Virus record (IMG/VR): IMGVR_UViG_3300025096_000001
Span: 64,001 to 128,000 of that record
Origin: a virus
Length of the DNA: 64,000 nucleotides
Strand: one strand, 5' to 3'
Made by a program: the position numbers and the translations under genes. The notes below the pieces were generated by a model, which searched no databases, had not been told where the DNA came from, and saw only the letters and a list, made by a program, of their open reading frames with translations. Each line of letters starts with the position of its first letter. Positions within the stretch are counted from its first letter, which is position 1. Shown piece by piece: positions 47,139 to 53,257 of this stretch.

Positions 47139-47482
47139 TATGCGCTCTCCCTCTTGGTCTTACTATCGGCAAGCATTTTATTCACCCATGCCCCATTAAA
47201 CTCGGCTGCATACTTGTCGCGAAGAACCAACAGTTTTTCACCATCCTTAGTTTCATTCTTGAGTTTATAGCCGGGGATCAGAAATTCGGTGCCTACTGGC
47301 GCGCCCAAGAAACATTCGCAGATAGCATAAGGTACTGATTTCCATCGGCGTTTAGTTTCGCCGGTCTTCTTATCCTTCCAGCTACTACGGAAGCGCCGGA
47401 ATTGCATGTCAACTACGCGGGCTTGGATGGTTGAACCACCAGTCCTAATAATTACGAGGTCGTCTTTTGTGAGGTATGCCAT
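47138..47482 (-). CDS. SH3-like hypothetical protein
   Basis: 114 aa from ATG behind AAGGAGAAAACACAC. TKDDLVIIRTGGSTIQARVV opening (DDLV), a basic loop (SSWKDKKTGETKRRWKSV) and EFLIPGYKLK. Probably a longer relative of the array proteins, with likely RNA or DNA contact. Confidence 0.6.
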   Translation of the reverse strand: MAYLTKDDLVIIRTGGSTIQARVVDMQFRRFRSSWKDKKTGETKRRWKSVPYAICECFLGAPVGTEFLIPGYKLKNETKDGEKLLVLRDKYAAEFNGAWVNKMLADSKTKRESA

Positions 47483-47510
47483 GTGTGTTTTCTCCTTACT
47501 TGGTATAACC

Positions 47511-47565
47511 ATTATACTTGAAAATCAAGGGGAAGTCAATAGAATAATTGTCAAGAAGATGTCAA
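47511..47565 (-). promoter_or_regulatory. Three-box early-type promoter
   Basis: TTGACA (47560-47565)-5-TTGACA-9-TTGACT-17-TATAAT (47511-47516). Confidence 0.85.
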
Positions 47566-47583
47566 CTGATTAGTGCATGTTAT

Positions 47584-47844
47584 CTACCCCTTAGTCGGTT
47601 CTGCTTGCCATGCAGAAGACGATGCGTGTCGGTCAGCTTTAGAGCCATAGGACACAATAGAAAGATCGGTTGCCTCCCCCTCATCACCAGACGCGAAGCC
47701 CAGATATTTAACGGCGGTTTCTGTCTCAAGTTCTTCCACACACGATGGACATTCGTTAATTTTACCGCCAGCCAATCGCTTAAAGTGACCGTCAAGATCA
47801 AACGTATCGTTGCAGTGTTTACAGATTTTCATATTCATTTTCAT
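47584..47844 (-). CDS. Zinc-finger protein
   Basis: 86 aa. MKICKHCNDTFDLDGHFKRL and INECPSCVEELE give two CxxC pairs, a classic small zinc ribbon. Start AAAGGAG..ATG; three in-frame Mets leave the exact start open. Tail polar. Possibly a transcription- or replication-linked factor. Confidence 0.7.
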   Translation of the reverse strand: MKMNMKICKHCNDTFDLDGHFKRLAGGKINECPSCVEELETETAVKYLGFASGDEGEATDLSIVSYGSKADRHASSSAWQAEPTKG

Positions 47845-47859
47845 AATAATTTAACTCCT

Positions 47860-48327
47860 TTACCAGTCAATAGGATCGTTCATAAACTCAGATACACACG
47901 GCATCGCAGTACCTTTCATAAGGCGCTCATTTCGTCGCTGGGCGGCTAATGAAGCAGTACGAGTGTCAGTATCAGCGAATGGGCGTGACGACGGCTCAGG
48001 GGCCTTAGACACCTCAAACTCACCAAAGGCTTGGTTGTTGTGCTGCTCTCTGCGGATTTCCTTGAGGCGTTCGCGGGCCATGATTCCAGCATCAATAAAA
48101 TCATCTTCGGCTACTCTAAAAGTGTTTCCCACAAGGCTACCGTTTTCCTCCGTTGTTGGTTCCGGCCAACCCCATTCAGGTCGCGCGTTTTGTTCCCGAA
48201 TATCATCGGAAAGTTCATTGAGATCGGATTGTTCCCAGCCTGTGCCTTCTGGATTGAAAGCAAACAGAGCCTCTTGGATCAATTTGATCTCGTTCATTGT
48301 TAATTTGATCATGCGAATGTCATCCAT
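47860..48327 (-). CDS. Hypothetical protein
   Basis: 155 aa from ATG preceded by AGGAGGTATTTAT. N-terminal helix LTMNEIKLIQEALFAF, then Glu/Asp-rich segments and a basic end (LAAQRRNERLMKGT). No family recognised. Confidence 0.6.
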   Translation of the reverse strand: MDDIRMIKLTMNEIKLIQEALFAFNPEGTGWEQSDLNELSDDIREQNARPEWGWPEPTTEENGSLVGNTFRVAEDDFIDAGIMARERLKEIRREQHNNQAFGEFEVSKAPEPSSRPFADTDTRTASLAAQRRNERLMKGTAMPCVSEFMNDPIDW

Positions 48328-48352
48328 ATAAATACCTCCTAAGTATGTATAT

Positions 48353-48407
48353 ATTATCTCACAATAACGTAAGAAAGTCAATAAAAATGTTGTAAAGAAA
48401 ATGTCAA
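48353..48407 (-). promoter_or_regulatory. Three-box early-type promoter
   Basis: TTGACA (48402-48407)-5-TTTACA-9-TTGACT-17-GATAAT (48353-48358). Box 1 overlaps the 3' arm of the inverted repeat at 48403-48594. Confidence 0.85.
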
Positions 48408-48594
48408 GACCCCTGAGAAGATGGCGCTGTCTTCACCGCGCCATCACTCGCTATCCTCCCTTCAACTTCTATTGTTCCCAAGTCGAGATTTCAACATTCA
48501 ATTCTGCTTAATTGCTACTTGAATTGTTGTGGTCGTTCGTTGGAGATATTGAACGGCCGATCCTTTATAATATATTCTCAGGGGGTCTTGACAA
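48403..48594 (-). ncRNA. Multi-hairpin structured element (novel RNA candidate)
   Basis: A 190-bp gap without a credible gene. GTCAAGACCCCTGAGAA (48403-48419) is the reverse complement of TTCTCAGGGGGTCTTGAC (48577-48594), with one extra G, giving a closing stem. Inside, on the minus strand, are GGCCGTTC..GAACGACC (one mismatch), CAATTC..GAATTG and a perfect GATGGCGC..GCGCCATC hairpin. The nested layout suggests a multibranched RNA. Strand is uncertain; minus is chosen from the transcription direction. Confidence 0.45.
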
Positions 48595-48607
48595 AGATTA
48601 ACTAAAT

Positions 48608-48982
48608 TTAATAGGTTGCGCTTCTTTCGATGTGAATATCAAAGCCCCAGCCCTGAACCTCATTATCGTCCATTTCTTCACCGATGCGAACAAAGCGATA
48701 ATACTCGGCGGCATCAACCTCCTTGCCCTCGACTTCAATGGTTTCGTTCGCGCACCAATCAACGAAGCCTTGGATGGCGGCGATTTCTTCAAAAGAATCA
48801 TACCATTTGACATGACCCCAACGGAACAGGAACGCACCCTTGATGTTGCAGTAGTCTTTGATCATTTCGTCATGCTCGGACCAACACATCTTACGAGCCT
48901 CGGGTGACTTCGCCATTGTGACCATAAACTGTGGCATGACTTCGGGACCAATAGCTAAAATAACTTCTGAACGATAACCCAT
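48608..48982 (-). CDS. Conserved phage hypothetical protein
   Basis: 124 aa behind CGGAGGCATAAAC. MGYRSEVILAIGPEVMPQFM, HVKWYDSFEEIAAIQGFVDW, EYYRFVRIGEEMDDNEVQGW: a beta-alpha pattern (YRSEV..., then FVRIGE) that I have seen in other phages and bacteria as a protein of unknown function. Confidence 0.75.
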   Translation of the reverse strand: MGYRSEVILAIGPEVMPQFMVTMAKSPEARKMCWSEHDEMIKDYCNIKGAFLFRWGHVKWYDSFEEIAAIQGFVDWCANETIEVEGKEVDAAEYYRFVRIGEEMDDNEVQGWGFDIHIERSATY

Positions 48983-48984
48983 GT

Positions 48985-49167
48985 TTATGCCTCCGCAGGG
49001 CGATTAAGTGCCGCCGCAATAATTGTCATATTCTCAGCAACAGTGTCGGGTGCTTCCGCGATCTGCCCTACGAGCATGATCATAGTGATCATGATTTCAA
49101 GATTCTCTTGGTTCGTTTCCAGTGGTGTATTCACTGGACGTTCATTTATAAGTGGATATTCTGTCAT
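48985..49167 (-). CDS. Hypothetical protein
   Basis: 60 aa, first gene after the promoter, AAGGAGTACAACACG before ATG. Helical, hydrophobic centre (LEIMITMIMLVGQIAEAP). No family recognised. Confidence 0.6.
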   Translation of the reverse strand: MTEYPLINERPVNTPLETNQENLEIMITMIMLVGQIAEAPDTVAENMTIIAAALNRPAEA

Positions 49168-49194
49168 CGTGTTGTACTCCTTGACTACTCTTGT

Positions 49195-49249
49195 ATTATC
49201 TCACAGGCGACAGGAAATGTCAATAAGAATGTTGTAAAGGAAATGTCAA
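49195..49249 (-). promoter_or_regulatory. Three-box early-type promoter
   Basis: TTGACA (49244-49249)-5-TTTACA-9-TTGACA-17-GATAAT (49195-49200). Box 1 carries the stop of the last array gene upstream. Confidence 0.85.
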
Positions 49250-49428
49250 GAAGAATTAATAATCGGAAGTCTACGGCCGACGCGGATAGTTTCAGCACCC
49301 ACCAAAATATCCCAGCTACGATCATAGCGCCAATCACCATCGGGGTTACCATCGGGTACGGCGCGCTTGTGTTCTTTAACGATGGTCGCAACAGTGGCGC
49401 GCCACTTAACCAAATCACCTACTTTCAC
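49246..49428 (-). CDS. Array-family protein (GTG start)
   Basis: 60 aa. MKVGDLVKWRATVATIVKEH then WDILVGAETIRVGRRLPIIN. Ends INSS with TGA in promoter box 1 rather than in the array junction, as expected for the last gene of an operon. Confidence 0.8.
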   Translation of the reverse strand: MKVGDLVKWRATVATIVKEHKRAVPDGNPDGDWRYDRSWDILVGAETIRVGRRLPIINSS

Positions 49429-49573
49429 TAACCACCTCCAATGATAGACAATTAACATCTTGAACAGTCCCACACTGCCATCGAACAGTAGCATACTGAT
49501 ACCCAATGTTAAGGATGATCCCCGTCATACCGCGCGGATCGCGTTTCGTCTTTATTAGATCACCTACTTGCAT
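49415..49573 (-). CDS. Array-family protein
   Basis: 52 aa. MQVGDLIKTKRDPRGMTGII, YATVRWQCGTVQDV, LSLEVVSESR. 14-nt overlap at both ends. Confidence 0.82.
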   Translation of the reverse strand: MQVGDLIKTKRDPRGMTGIILNIGYQYATVRWQCGTVQDVNCLSLEVVSESR

Positions 49574-49718
49574 TGATCACCTTCAATAAAGAGCGTACAC
49601 ACCACCTGACACCTCCGTCTGTCCAAGCGACAAACAACTTGTCATGGCCTTTCCTGACCACTACGCCAAGCATACCAGATTCGGAGAACCTGTGCCGCAC
49701 CAGATCACCGACTTGCAT
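49560..49718 (-). CDS. Array-family protein
   Basis: 52 aa. MQVGDLVRHRFSESGMLGVV, KLFVAWTDGGVRWCVRSLLK, tail VINASR. The long open frame upstream of its ATG is only the shadow of the neighbour. Confidence 0.82.
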   Translation of the reverse strand: MQVGDLVRHRFSESGMLGVVVRKGHDKLFVAWTDGGVRWCVRSLLKVINASR

Positions 49719-49887
49719 TGACAACCTCCATATCTGCCTCTCGGCAGAACAACAAACCCCCTGCACCAAGAACTTGCCAATACGCGCCAAGCCCATCGTC
49801 CGGAGCATGATCATGCTTCCGCACAATGATACCCACTTGTTGCTTTTTGTCCCACGAAATCCATTTGATCAAATCACCGACTTGCAC
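49705..49887 (-). CDS. Array-family protein (GTG start)
   Basis: 60 aa. MQVGDLIKWISWDKKQQVGI, YWQVLGAGGLLFCREADMEV, tail VNASR. 14-nt overlaps. Confidence 0.82.
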   Translation of the reverse strand: MQVGDLIKWISWDKKQQVGIIVRKHDHAPDDGLGAYWQVLGAGGLLFCREADMEVVNASR

Positions 49888-50032
49888 TGATCAACTCCAA
49901 ATATAGTGTGTGCATTGCAATCACGCGGCCGCGCAATAGAATGTTCCAATAATCGTGATGCGCTCTTGAAACAACAGTACACAACACGGGGTCTGCGCCA
50001 AACGTACAATACATCAAATCACCGACTTGCAC
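49874..50032 (-). CDS. Array-family protein (GTG start)
   Basis: 52 aa. MQVGDLMYCTFGADPVLCTV, YWNILLRGRVIAMHTLYLEL, tail ISASR. More divergent core but identical junctions. Confidence 0.78.
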   Translation of the reverse strand: MQVGDLMYCTFGADPVLCTVVSRAHHDYWNILLRGRVIAMHTLYLELISASR

Positions 50033-50186
50033 TTAATACCTCCAAGTGTTGCCGTTGAAAGCAACACATAGCGCCATTGTGGGACAGGATGACGCCCCAC
50101 AAACCGGATACCTTGAAGAACTCAACAACGATGCCCGTAGCACCATCGCTCACCGTCCGACATTTAACTAAATCACCAACTTTCAT
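50019..50186 (-). CDS. Array-family protein, leaderless start
   Basis: 55 aa. MKVGDLVKCRTVSDGATGIV, LWGVILSHNGAMCCFQRQHL, tail EVLSASR. The ATG lies 6 nt after the -10 box (TATATT-ATATAT-ATG) with no ribosome site, so the transcript should begin at or next to the A of ATG. Confidence 0.82.
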   Translation of the reverse strand: MKVGDLVKCRTVSDGATGIVVEFFKVSGLWGVILSHNGAMCCFQRQHLEVLSASR

Positions 50187-50192
50187 ATATAT

Positions 50193-50247
50193 AATATAAC
50201 ACAAGGGAGTGGGGTTTGCAAGGATAATTCTGTCAAGAGGTTGTCAA
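50193..50247 (-). promoter_or_regulatory. Three-box early-type promoter, leaderless
   Basis: TTGACA (50242-50247)-5-TTGACA-9-TTGCAA-17-TATATT (50193-50198). The only copy placed directly against a start codon. Confidence 0.82.
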
Positions 50248-50426
50248 GAGATCCAACGATTTCTCGCCGCACCATTCTTTATTGCCGGGACCGAAAAGCG
50301 ATAGACCCTGCGTACGCAGGCCTGCGTTGTCCACAAAATACGCACCATATCACAGTCGTCGCGTATAGAAAGTATAACGCCGATCTGCTCTGTAAGAAAA
50401 TGTTTAACTAAGTCACCGACTTTCAT
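50244..50426 (-). CDS. Array-family protein
   Basis: 60 aa. MKVGDLVKHFLTEQIGVILS, MVRILWTTQACVRRVYRFSV; ends RWIS with the stop in promoter box 1. Confidence 0.82.
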   Translation of the reverse strand: MKVGDLVKHFLTEQIGVILSIRDDCDMVRILWTTQACVRRVYRFSVPAIKNGAARNRWIS

Positions 50427-50601
50427 TGATTACCTCCATGTCCTTAGCTTCAACCCACCCAGTATCGCTGCGGTGGGGCCAGAACACTTGAGCAAGTGGT
50501 TGCCCCTCGTAGGCACCCGCGCGCAGTTTGATAACGATACCCATGCGTGCGCGATGCCCGCCAATCGTGTATTTGCTTTTAACAATGCTACCGACTTTCA
50601 C
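50413..50601 (-). CDS. Array-family protein (GTG start)
   Basis: 62 aa. MKVGSIVKSKYTIGGHRARM, GIVIKLRAGAYEGQ, AQVFWPHRSDTGWVEAKDME, tail VINESR. Confidence 0.82.
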   Translation of the reverse strand: MKVGSIVKSKYTIGGHRARMGIVIKLRAGAYEGQPLAQVFWPHRSDTGWVEAKDMEVINESR

Positions 50602-50779
50602 TTACTACCTCCAGCCAACTCTCAGGTTCCCAGTCCACCTTGCCTGAACCTCCAAGCCATTTTATACCTATCTGAATAGAACTACGGTGATAGTCCCTAT
50701 CAATAACAATGCCGACTATTCCCGTATCATATTGAGAACCCTTCATTTTCACCAGATCACCTATTTTAATGCCCAGCAC
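50588..50779 (-). CDS. Array-family protein (GTG start)
   Basis: 63 aa. MLGIKIGDLVKMKGSQYDTG, IVGIVIDRDY, GIKWLGGSGKVDWEPESWLE, tail VVSESR. Three extra residues precede the IGDLV. Confidence 0.8.
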   Translation of the reverse strand: MLGIKIGDLVKMKGSQYDTGIVGIVIDRDYHRSSIQIGIKWLGGSGKVDWEPESWLEVVSESR

Positions 50780-50975
50780 TAATCACCGTCGCGACTTGTC
50801 TAAGATGAACCAAGCGAAACAAATTTGGGTTTTTCGCTTCAAGGTGTGATGGACTCCAGTTGTGTATAAAAACTTTGGCAGTGAACGATGAATCATCAAT
50901 AAAATCCTGTCCAATGTTTATAATCGTCCCAACTCGGCCGGTCCTATTAAATTTTATAACGTCGCCAGTTTGCAT
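50766..50975 (-). CDS. Array-family protein
   Basis: 69 aa. MQTGDVIKFNRTGRVGTIIN, SFTAKVFIHNWSPSHLEAKN, tail VATVISAGH. The upstream junction here is not overlapping (3-nt gap). Confidence 0.78.
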   Translation of the reverse strand: MQTGDVIKFNRTGRVGTIINIGQDFIDDSSFTAKVFIHNWSPSHLEAKNPNLFRLVHLRQVATVISAGH

Positions 50976-50978
50976 TGA

Positions 50979-51161
50979 TTACCTCCGCCTCATCTGTTCC
51001 CGTTTTTCTAGCTTACCTTTGATCAGCACCTCCACATCGAGAGGGCCTTGTTCATCTTCGCTGAACACCCGTGTAATAATTCCAATACGATCAGGATAGG
51101 TCGGGCCGAGCCTAACAAGATCGCCAATTTTCATTTTGTTTCTAAGTCTAACTATTTTCAC
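50979..51161 (-). CDS. Array-family protein with N-terminal extension
   Basis: 60 aa from GTG behind GGAGGTAATCA. MKIVRLRNKMKIGDLVRLGP: the array start signal (GTGAAAAT..) is followed nine codons later by a second MKIGDLV, as if two starts had recombined. DRIGIITRVFSEDEQGPLDV, LIKGKLEKREQMRRR. Confidence 0.72.
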   Translation of the reverse strand: MKIVRLRNKMKIGDLVRLGPTYPDRIGIITRVFSEDEQGPLDVEVLIKGKLEKREQMRRR

Positions 51162-51225
51162 TGATTACCTCCAAGTAATACGTTGAATGATTGCAACAGG
51201 TTCCGTCACTCCAGAATACTAACAC
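51148..51225 (-). pseudogene. Truncated array gene remnant
   Basis: 25 codons from a GTG behind AGGAGAAAACTAATGA: MLVFWSDGTCCNHSTYYLEV then ISENS. This is the last two strands and tail of a family member (compare V-x-W-x-D-G..LEVIS) with the N-terminal GDLV half missing. First reading frame after its promoter. Confidence 0.6.
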
Positions 51226-51253
51226 TCATTAGTTTTCTCCTGATTACTCATAT

Positions 51254-51308
51254 AATATACCACGGCGGCGCGCAGAAGTCAACATATATCTTGTCAAGAG
51301 AATGTCAA
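51254..51308 (-). promoter_or_regulatory. Three-box early-type promoter
   Basis: TTGACA (51303-51308)-5-TTGACA-9-TTGACT-17-TATATT (51254-51259). The second box, not the first, supplies the TGA of the upstream membrane-protein gene. Confidence 0.85.
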
Positions 51309-51416
51309 GAGCGAAAGCGCGATAACTGCAATTGCGGAAATAATACCGATCCAGCTAACAATAAGAATCTTTCTCTCTGCCTCTGCAATTTCGTCCTTAA
51401 AATTATTTTGTTTCAT
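51294..51416 (-). CDS. Tiny membrane protein
   Basis: 40 aa. Acidic helical N-terminus (MKQNNFKDEIAEAERK) and one TM helix (ILIVSWIGIISAIAVIALSL). The TGA is in a TTGACA box. Starts inside the end of the lipoprotein gene. Confidence 0.6.
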   Translation of the reverse strand: MKQNNFKDEIAEAERKILIVSWIGIISAIAVIALSLLTFS

Positions 51417-51660
51417 ACTCAACCTTCACTGTTTTAACATAAAAAACAACTTTATCGCCGGGTTTTACATGTTTCAACTGCCTCTTGTTGAGTTTGATCC
51501 ACATGCCTGAATCCGGCGCATTTGTGACTTCAACCGCTACCATTCGATCAAAGTACATCTGATCGTTTAGTACCGTGCCAGTCATTCTTGCTCTGTTTGT
51601 AGAACAACCTCCGATAAGCACCAGCAGGCATAGTGTTATAAACTTGCTTATAGCTAACAT
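51403..51660 (-). CDS. Small lipoprotein
   Basis: 85 aa from ATG behind CAGGAGAAAAGAAA. Signal SKFITLCLLVLIGGC with lipobox IGGC, mature part begins STNRARMTG. The mature domain has KPGDKVVFYVKTVKVEY, a GDKV barrel-like pattern. Phage lipoproteins of this size often block superinfection; here that is only a suggestion. Confidence 0.72.
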   Translation of the reverse strand: MLAISKFITLCLLVLIGGCSTNRARMTGTVLNDQMYFDRMVAVEVTNAPDSGMWIKLNKRQLKHVKPGDKVVFYVKTVKVEYETK

Positions 51661-51959
51661 TTTCTTTTCTCCTGAATATGGCGACATTTGCGCCGAAAAC
51701 CGTAACCGGGGCAAGAGCAAGAATAAATGCCCTTAGAGAGTTTAACGGTATAAAAATTTCCTTTGCTGCCCTTTACACTCCAAGAGTTTTCACCGACAAC
51801 AGGGACCACCTCACGCGGCTTATAGACCATATATGCAGACAGCTCACTGAACGCGGTGTCTTTCGGCACCTCCACCCACACCGAACCAGCAATTGCATAT
51901 CGAACGCCCTTGTGATTTGTAAATAATGCCGGTGGAATTGAAACTTCAATAGGGTTCAT
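51654..51959 (-). CDS. SWIM-type zinc-finger protein
   Basis: 101 aa. FYTVKLSKGIYSCSCPGYGF then RRKCRHIQ gives CxC..CxH with the hydrophobic spacing of SWIM domains. The N-terminus (VSIPPALFTNHKGVRYAIAG) is a separate beta segment. Nucleic-acid or protein interaction likely. Start overlaps the stop of a 20-aa ORF (ATGA). Confidence 0.78.
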   Translation of the reverse strand: MNPIEVSIPPALFTNHKGVRYAIAGSVWVEVPKDTAFSELSAYMVYKPREVVPVVGENSWSVKGSKGNFYTVKLSKGIYSCSCPGYGFRRKCRHIQEKRKC

Positions 51960-52018
51960 GTAAGAAGCGCCCCAAGCGCAAAGCCAATGGCAACAAGAAA
52001 AATAAATTCTAAACGCAT
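51956..52018 (-). CDS. 20-aa hydrophobic peptide
   Basis: MRLEFIFLVAIGFALGALLT behind AGGAGGATTAAC, with its stop overlapping the SWIM gene start (ATGA). A single TM helix or a leader peptide for translational coupling. Confidence 0.5.
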   Translation of the reverse strand: MRLEFIFLVAIGFALGALLT

Positions 52019-52030
52019 GTTAATCCTCCT

Positions 52031-52135
52031 TTATGCCACAGGGCAAGTAAAAAAGTGGATACTAAGGAACAAAAGCGCCCCCCAACAGACTGCATCAGCC
52101 GCAATAGCGATGTTACGAACGGTTTTAATAGACAT
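52031..52135 (-). CDS. 34-aa membrane peptide
   Basis: First ORF after the promoter, ATG behind GGAGGACAAA. TM helix NIAIAADAVCWGALLFLSI; short tail. Unknown function. Confidence 0.5.
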   Translation of the reverse strand: MSIKTVRNIAIAADAVCWGALLFLSIHFFTCPVA

Positions 52136-52155
52136 TTTGTCCTCCATATATAAAT

Positions 52156-52210
52156 AATATATCATCGTTTTGATCATAAGTCAAGCACTCTCTTGTAAAG
52201 AAGATGTCAA
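52156..52210 (-). promoter_or_regulatory. Three-box early-type promoter
   Basis: TTGACA (52205-52210)-5-TTTACA-9-TTGACT-17-TATATT (52156-52161). The upstream gene reads through boxes 1 and 2 and stops in box 3 (TTGACT). Confidence 0.85.
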
Positions 52211-52393
52211 GTGAACAACATCATAGTTTTCTTCATCAACAAGACACTCAAAGCCTTCGCACCAGACTACCCACATTTCAGGTAAAGTGGCTCTTGCTGT
52301 AGGCTCAAACCGATGCAAAACAATCGCAGGGTTTGAATAATCATTATCAGAATAACCTCCGGGTTTGAAGGATATTAGATCACCTACTTTCAC
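52181..52393 (-). CDS. Array-family protein (GTG start)
   Basis: 70 aa. MKVGDLISFKPGGYSDNDYS, NPAIVLHRFE, MWVVWCEGFECLVDEENYDV. The last ten residues (HLTSSLQESA) are encoded by the promoter boxes. Confidence 0.8.
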   Translation of the reverse strand: MKVGDLISFKPGGYSDNDYSNPAIVLHRFEPTARATLPEMWVVWCEGFECLVDEENYDVVHLTSSLQESA

Positions 52394-52583
52394 TTACCAC
52401 CTCAAGTTCATCTTCATACATGATAGAGCCACCATCTTCTGATAGCCACACGGGGTTTCTCCACATAACTTTAATACTGGGTGGGTCTTGGGGCTGCCCC
52501 CACATAACAACGCCAGTTTCCATAACGATGCCGATGCCGTGTTCAGGCTCGTTCACATTTAATACCAAATCACCTACTTTCAT
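52380..52583 (-). CDS. Array-family protein
   Basis: 67 aa. MKVGDLVLNVNEPEHGIGIV, IKVMWRNPVWLSEDGGSIMY, tail ELEVVSESR. ATGA junction to the Smr-like gene upstream. Confidence 0.82.
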   Translation of the reverse strand: MKVGDLVLNVNEPEHGIGIVMETGVVMWGQPQDPPSIKVMWRNPVWLSEDGGSIMYEDELEVVSESR

Positions 52584-52786
52584 TCGATCACCACTCTACC
52601 GGAATTATTATAGGTATCGCGCACTGATAGTCCTAAAGGCTTAACGGCTTGTGCCACCAATCTTTTCATATCATCGGATTTACCAGTGATGACAATAAAC
52701 GGTGGGTTGTGTTCTAAGCATGCACTGTGTAAAATACGCTCAACATTTTCGTGTTTAACTCCGTGCAGATCAATTATTACGTGCAT
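52580..52786 (-). CDS. Smr-domain-like mini-protein
   Basis: 68 aa. VIIDLHGVKHENVERIL (the [LI]DLHG motif) and PPFIVITGKSDDMKRLV (TGK) match the Smr nuclease/nicking domain at its minimal length. It may bind or nick nucleic acid. Embedded between two array genes. Confidence 0.72.
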   Translation of the reverse strand: MHVIIDLHGVKHENVERILHSACLEHNPPFIVITGKSDDMKRLVAQAVKPLGLSVRDTYNNSGRVVIE

Positions 52787-52964
52787 TAACCACCACTAAA
52801 GCATCCGTACCGATCCATGCAATCTCGCCATCCTTAAATAAAACTTCGGCTGATTTTGTTTTGTGTCCGGTTCTAGAAAGTTTAACGACGATCCCATAAT
52901 CTAGTTGAGATTCAATATCATCACTATCCACATTCTCAAACTGTACTAAATCACCTACTTTCAT
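52770..52964 (-). CDS. Array-family protein
   Basis: 64 aa. MKVGDLVQFENVDSDDIESQ, LDYGIVVKLSRTGHKTKSAE, VLFKDGEIAWIG, ends VVVNARNN. Confidence 0.8.
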   Translation of the reverse strand: MKVGDLVQFENVDSDDIESQLDYGIVVKLSRTGHKTKSAEVLFKDGEIAWIGTDALVVVNARNN

Positions 52965-53257
52965 TTATCAACTCCTTCCTTTGTTATAAATGTTGGTGTA
53001 CCCTCACCGGCCCAAAAGCCGGATGTATTATAATCAAACCATTCGTTAGCTTCCTGTTCTGAGCATTTTAGCCAACCTTGGATCGCTTGAATACACAAAT
53101 TTATATCGTACGCCGCAACATTCATTGAATCAACACGGGGCCAATGATCAACAGGAGAAGCAATAACTCCCACAAGCGCATGATCAAAATGCTCGCGCGG
53201 TTCTAAAAGAAGGGCCTCCGGATGCAACTCAGTAATTGGTTGTATTATATTATTCAT
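52961..53257 (-). CDS. Hypothetical protein
   Basis: 98 aa from ATG (a TTG lies just before). SMNVAAYDINLCIQAIQGWL then CSEQEANEWFDYNTSGFW; helical with Trp/Tyr-rich end, seen in other phages as an uncharacterised protein. Overlaps both neighbours. Confidence 0.6.
   Translation of the reverse strand: MNNIIQPITELHPEALLLEPREHFDHALVGVIASPVDHWPRVDSMNVAAYDINLCIQAIQGWLKCSEQEANEWFDYNTSGFWAGEGTPTFITKEGVDK

Larger units (their letters stand above)
49246..51225 (-). other. Core tandem array of overlapping MxVGDLV mini-genes
   Basis: Twelve genes or remnants of one family in a row, about 145-195 bp start to start, with a promoter in the middle (50193-50247). Most junctions are identical in design: GGAGGTNATCA then (A/G)TG(A/C)AAGTCGGTGA. 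The ribosome site and the first 14 nt of each gene double as the last codons of the previous one, giving the C-termini EVINASR, EVVSESR or EVINESR. Protein plan: M(K/Q)VGDLV (strand 1), G-[IV]-[IV]-[IV] (strand 2), V-x-W-x-D-G (strand 3/4), L-E-V-[IV] (last strand), i.e. an SH3/KOW-like barrel. Twelve to fourteen more members lie between 39.6 and 60 kb. Confidence 0.8.

Noticed and set aside
49400-51200. Regularly spaced 20-mers (plus strand ATCACCGACTTTCAT-type) that look like a CRISPR with long spacers
   Set aside because: The repeats are the first codons of separate genes, not palindromic, and the intervening 150-190 bp encode homologous proteins with their own ends. No cas1/cas2 genes are present; the Cas4-like nuclease at 12.2 kb stands alone.
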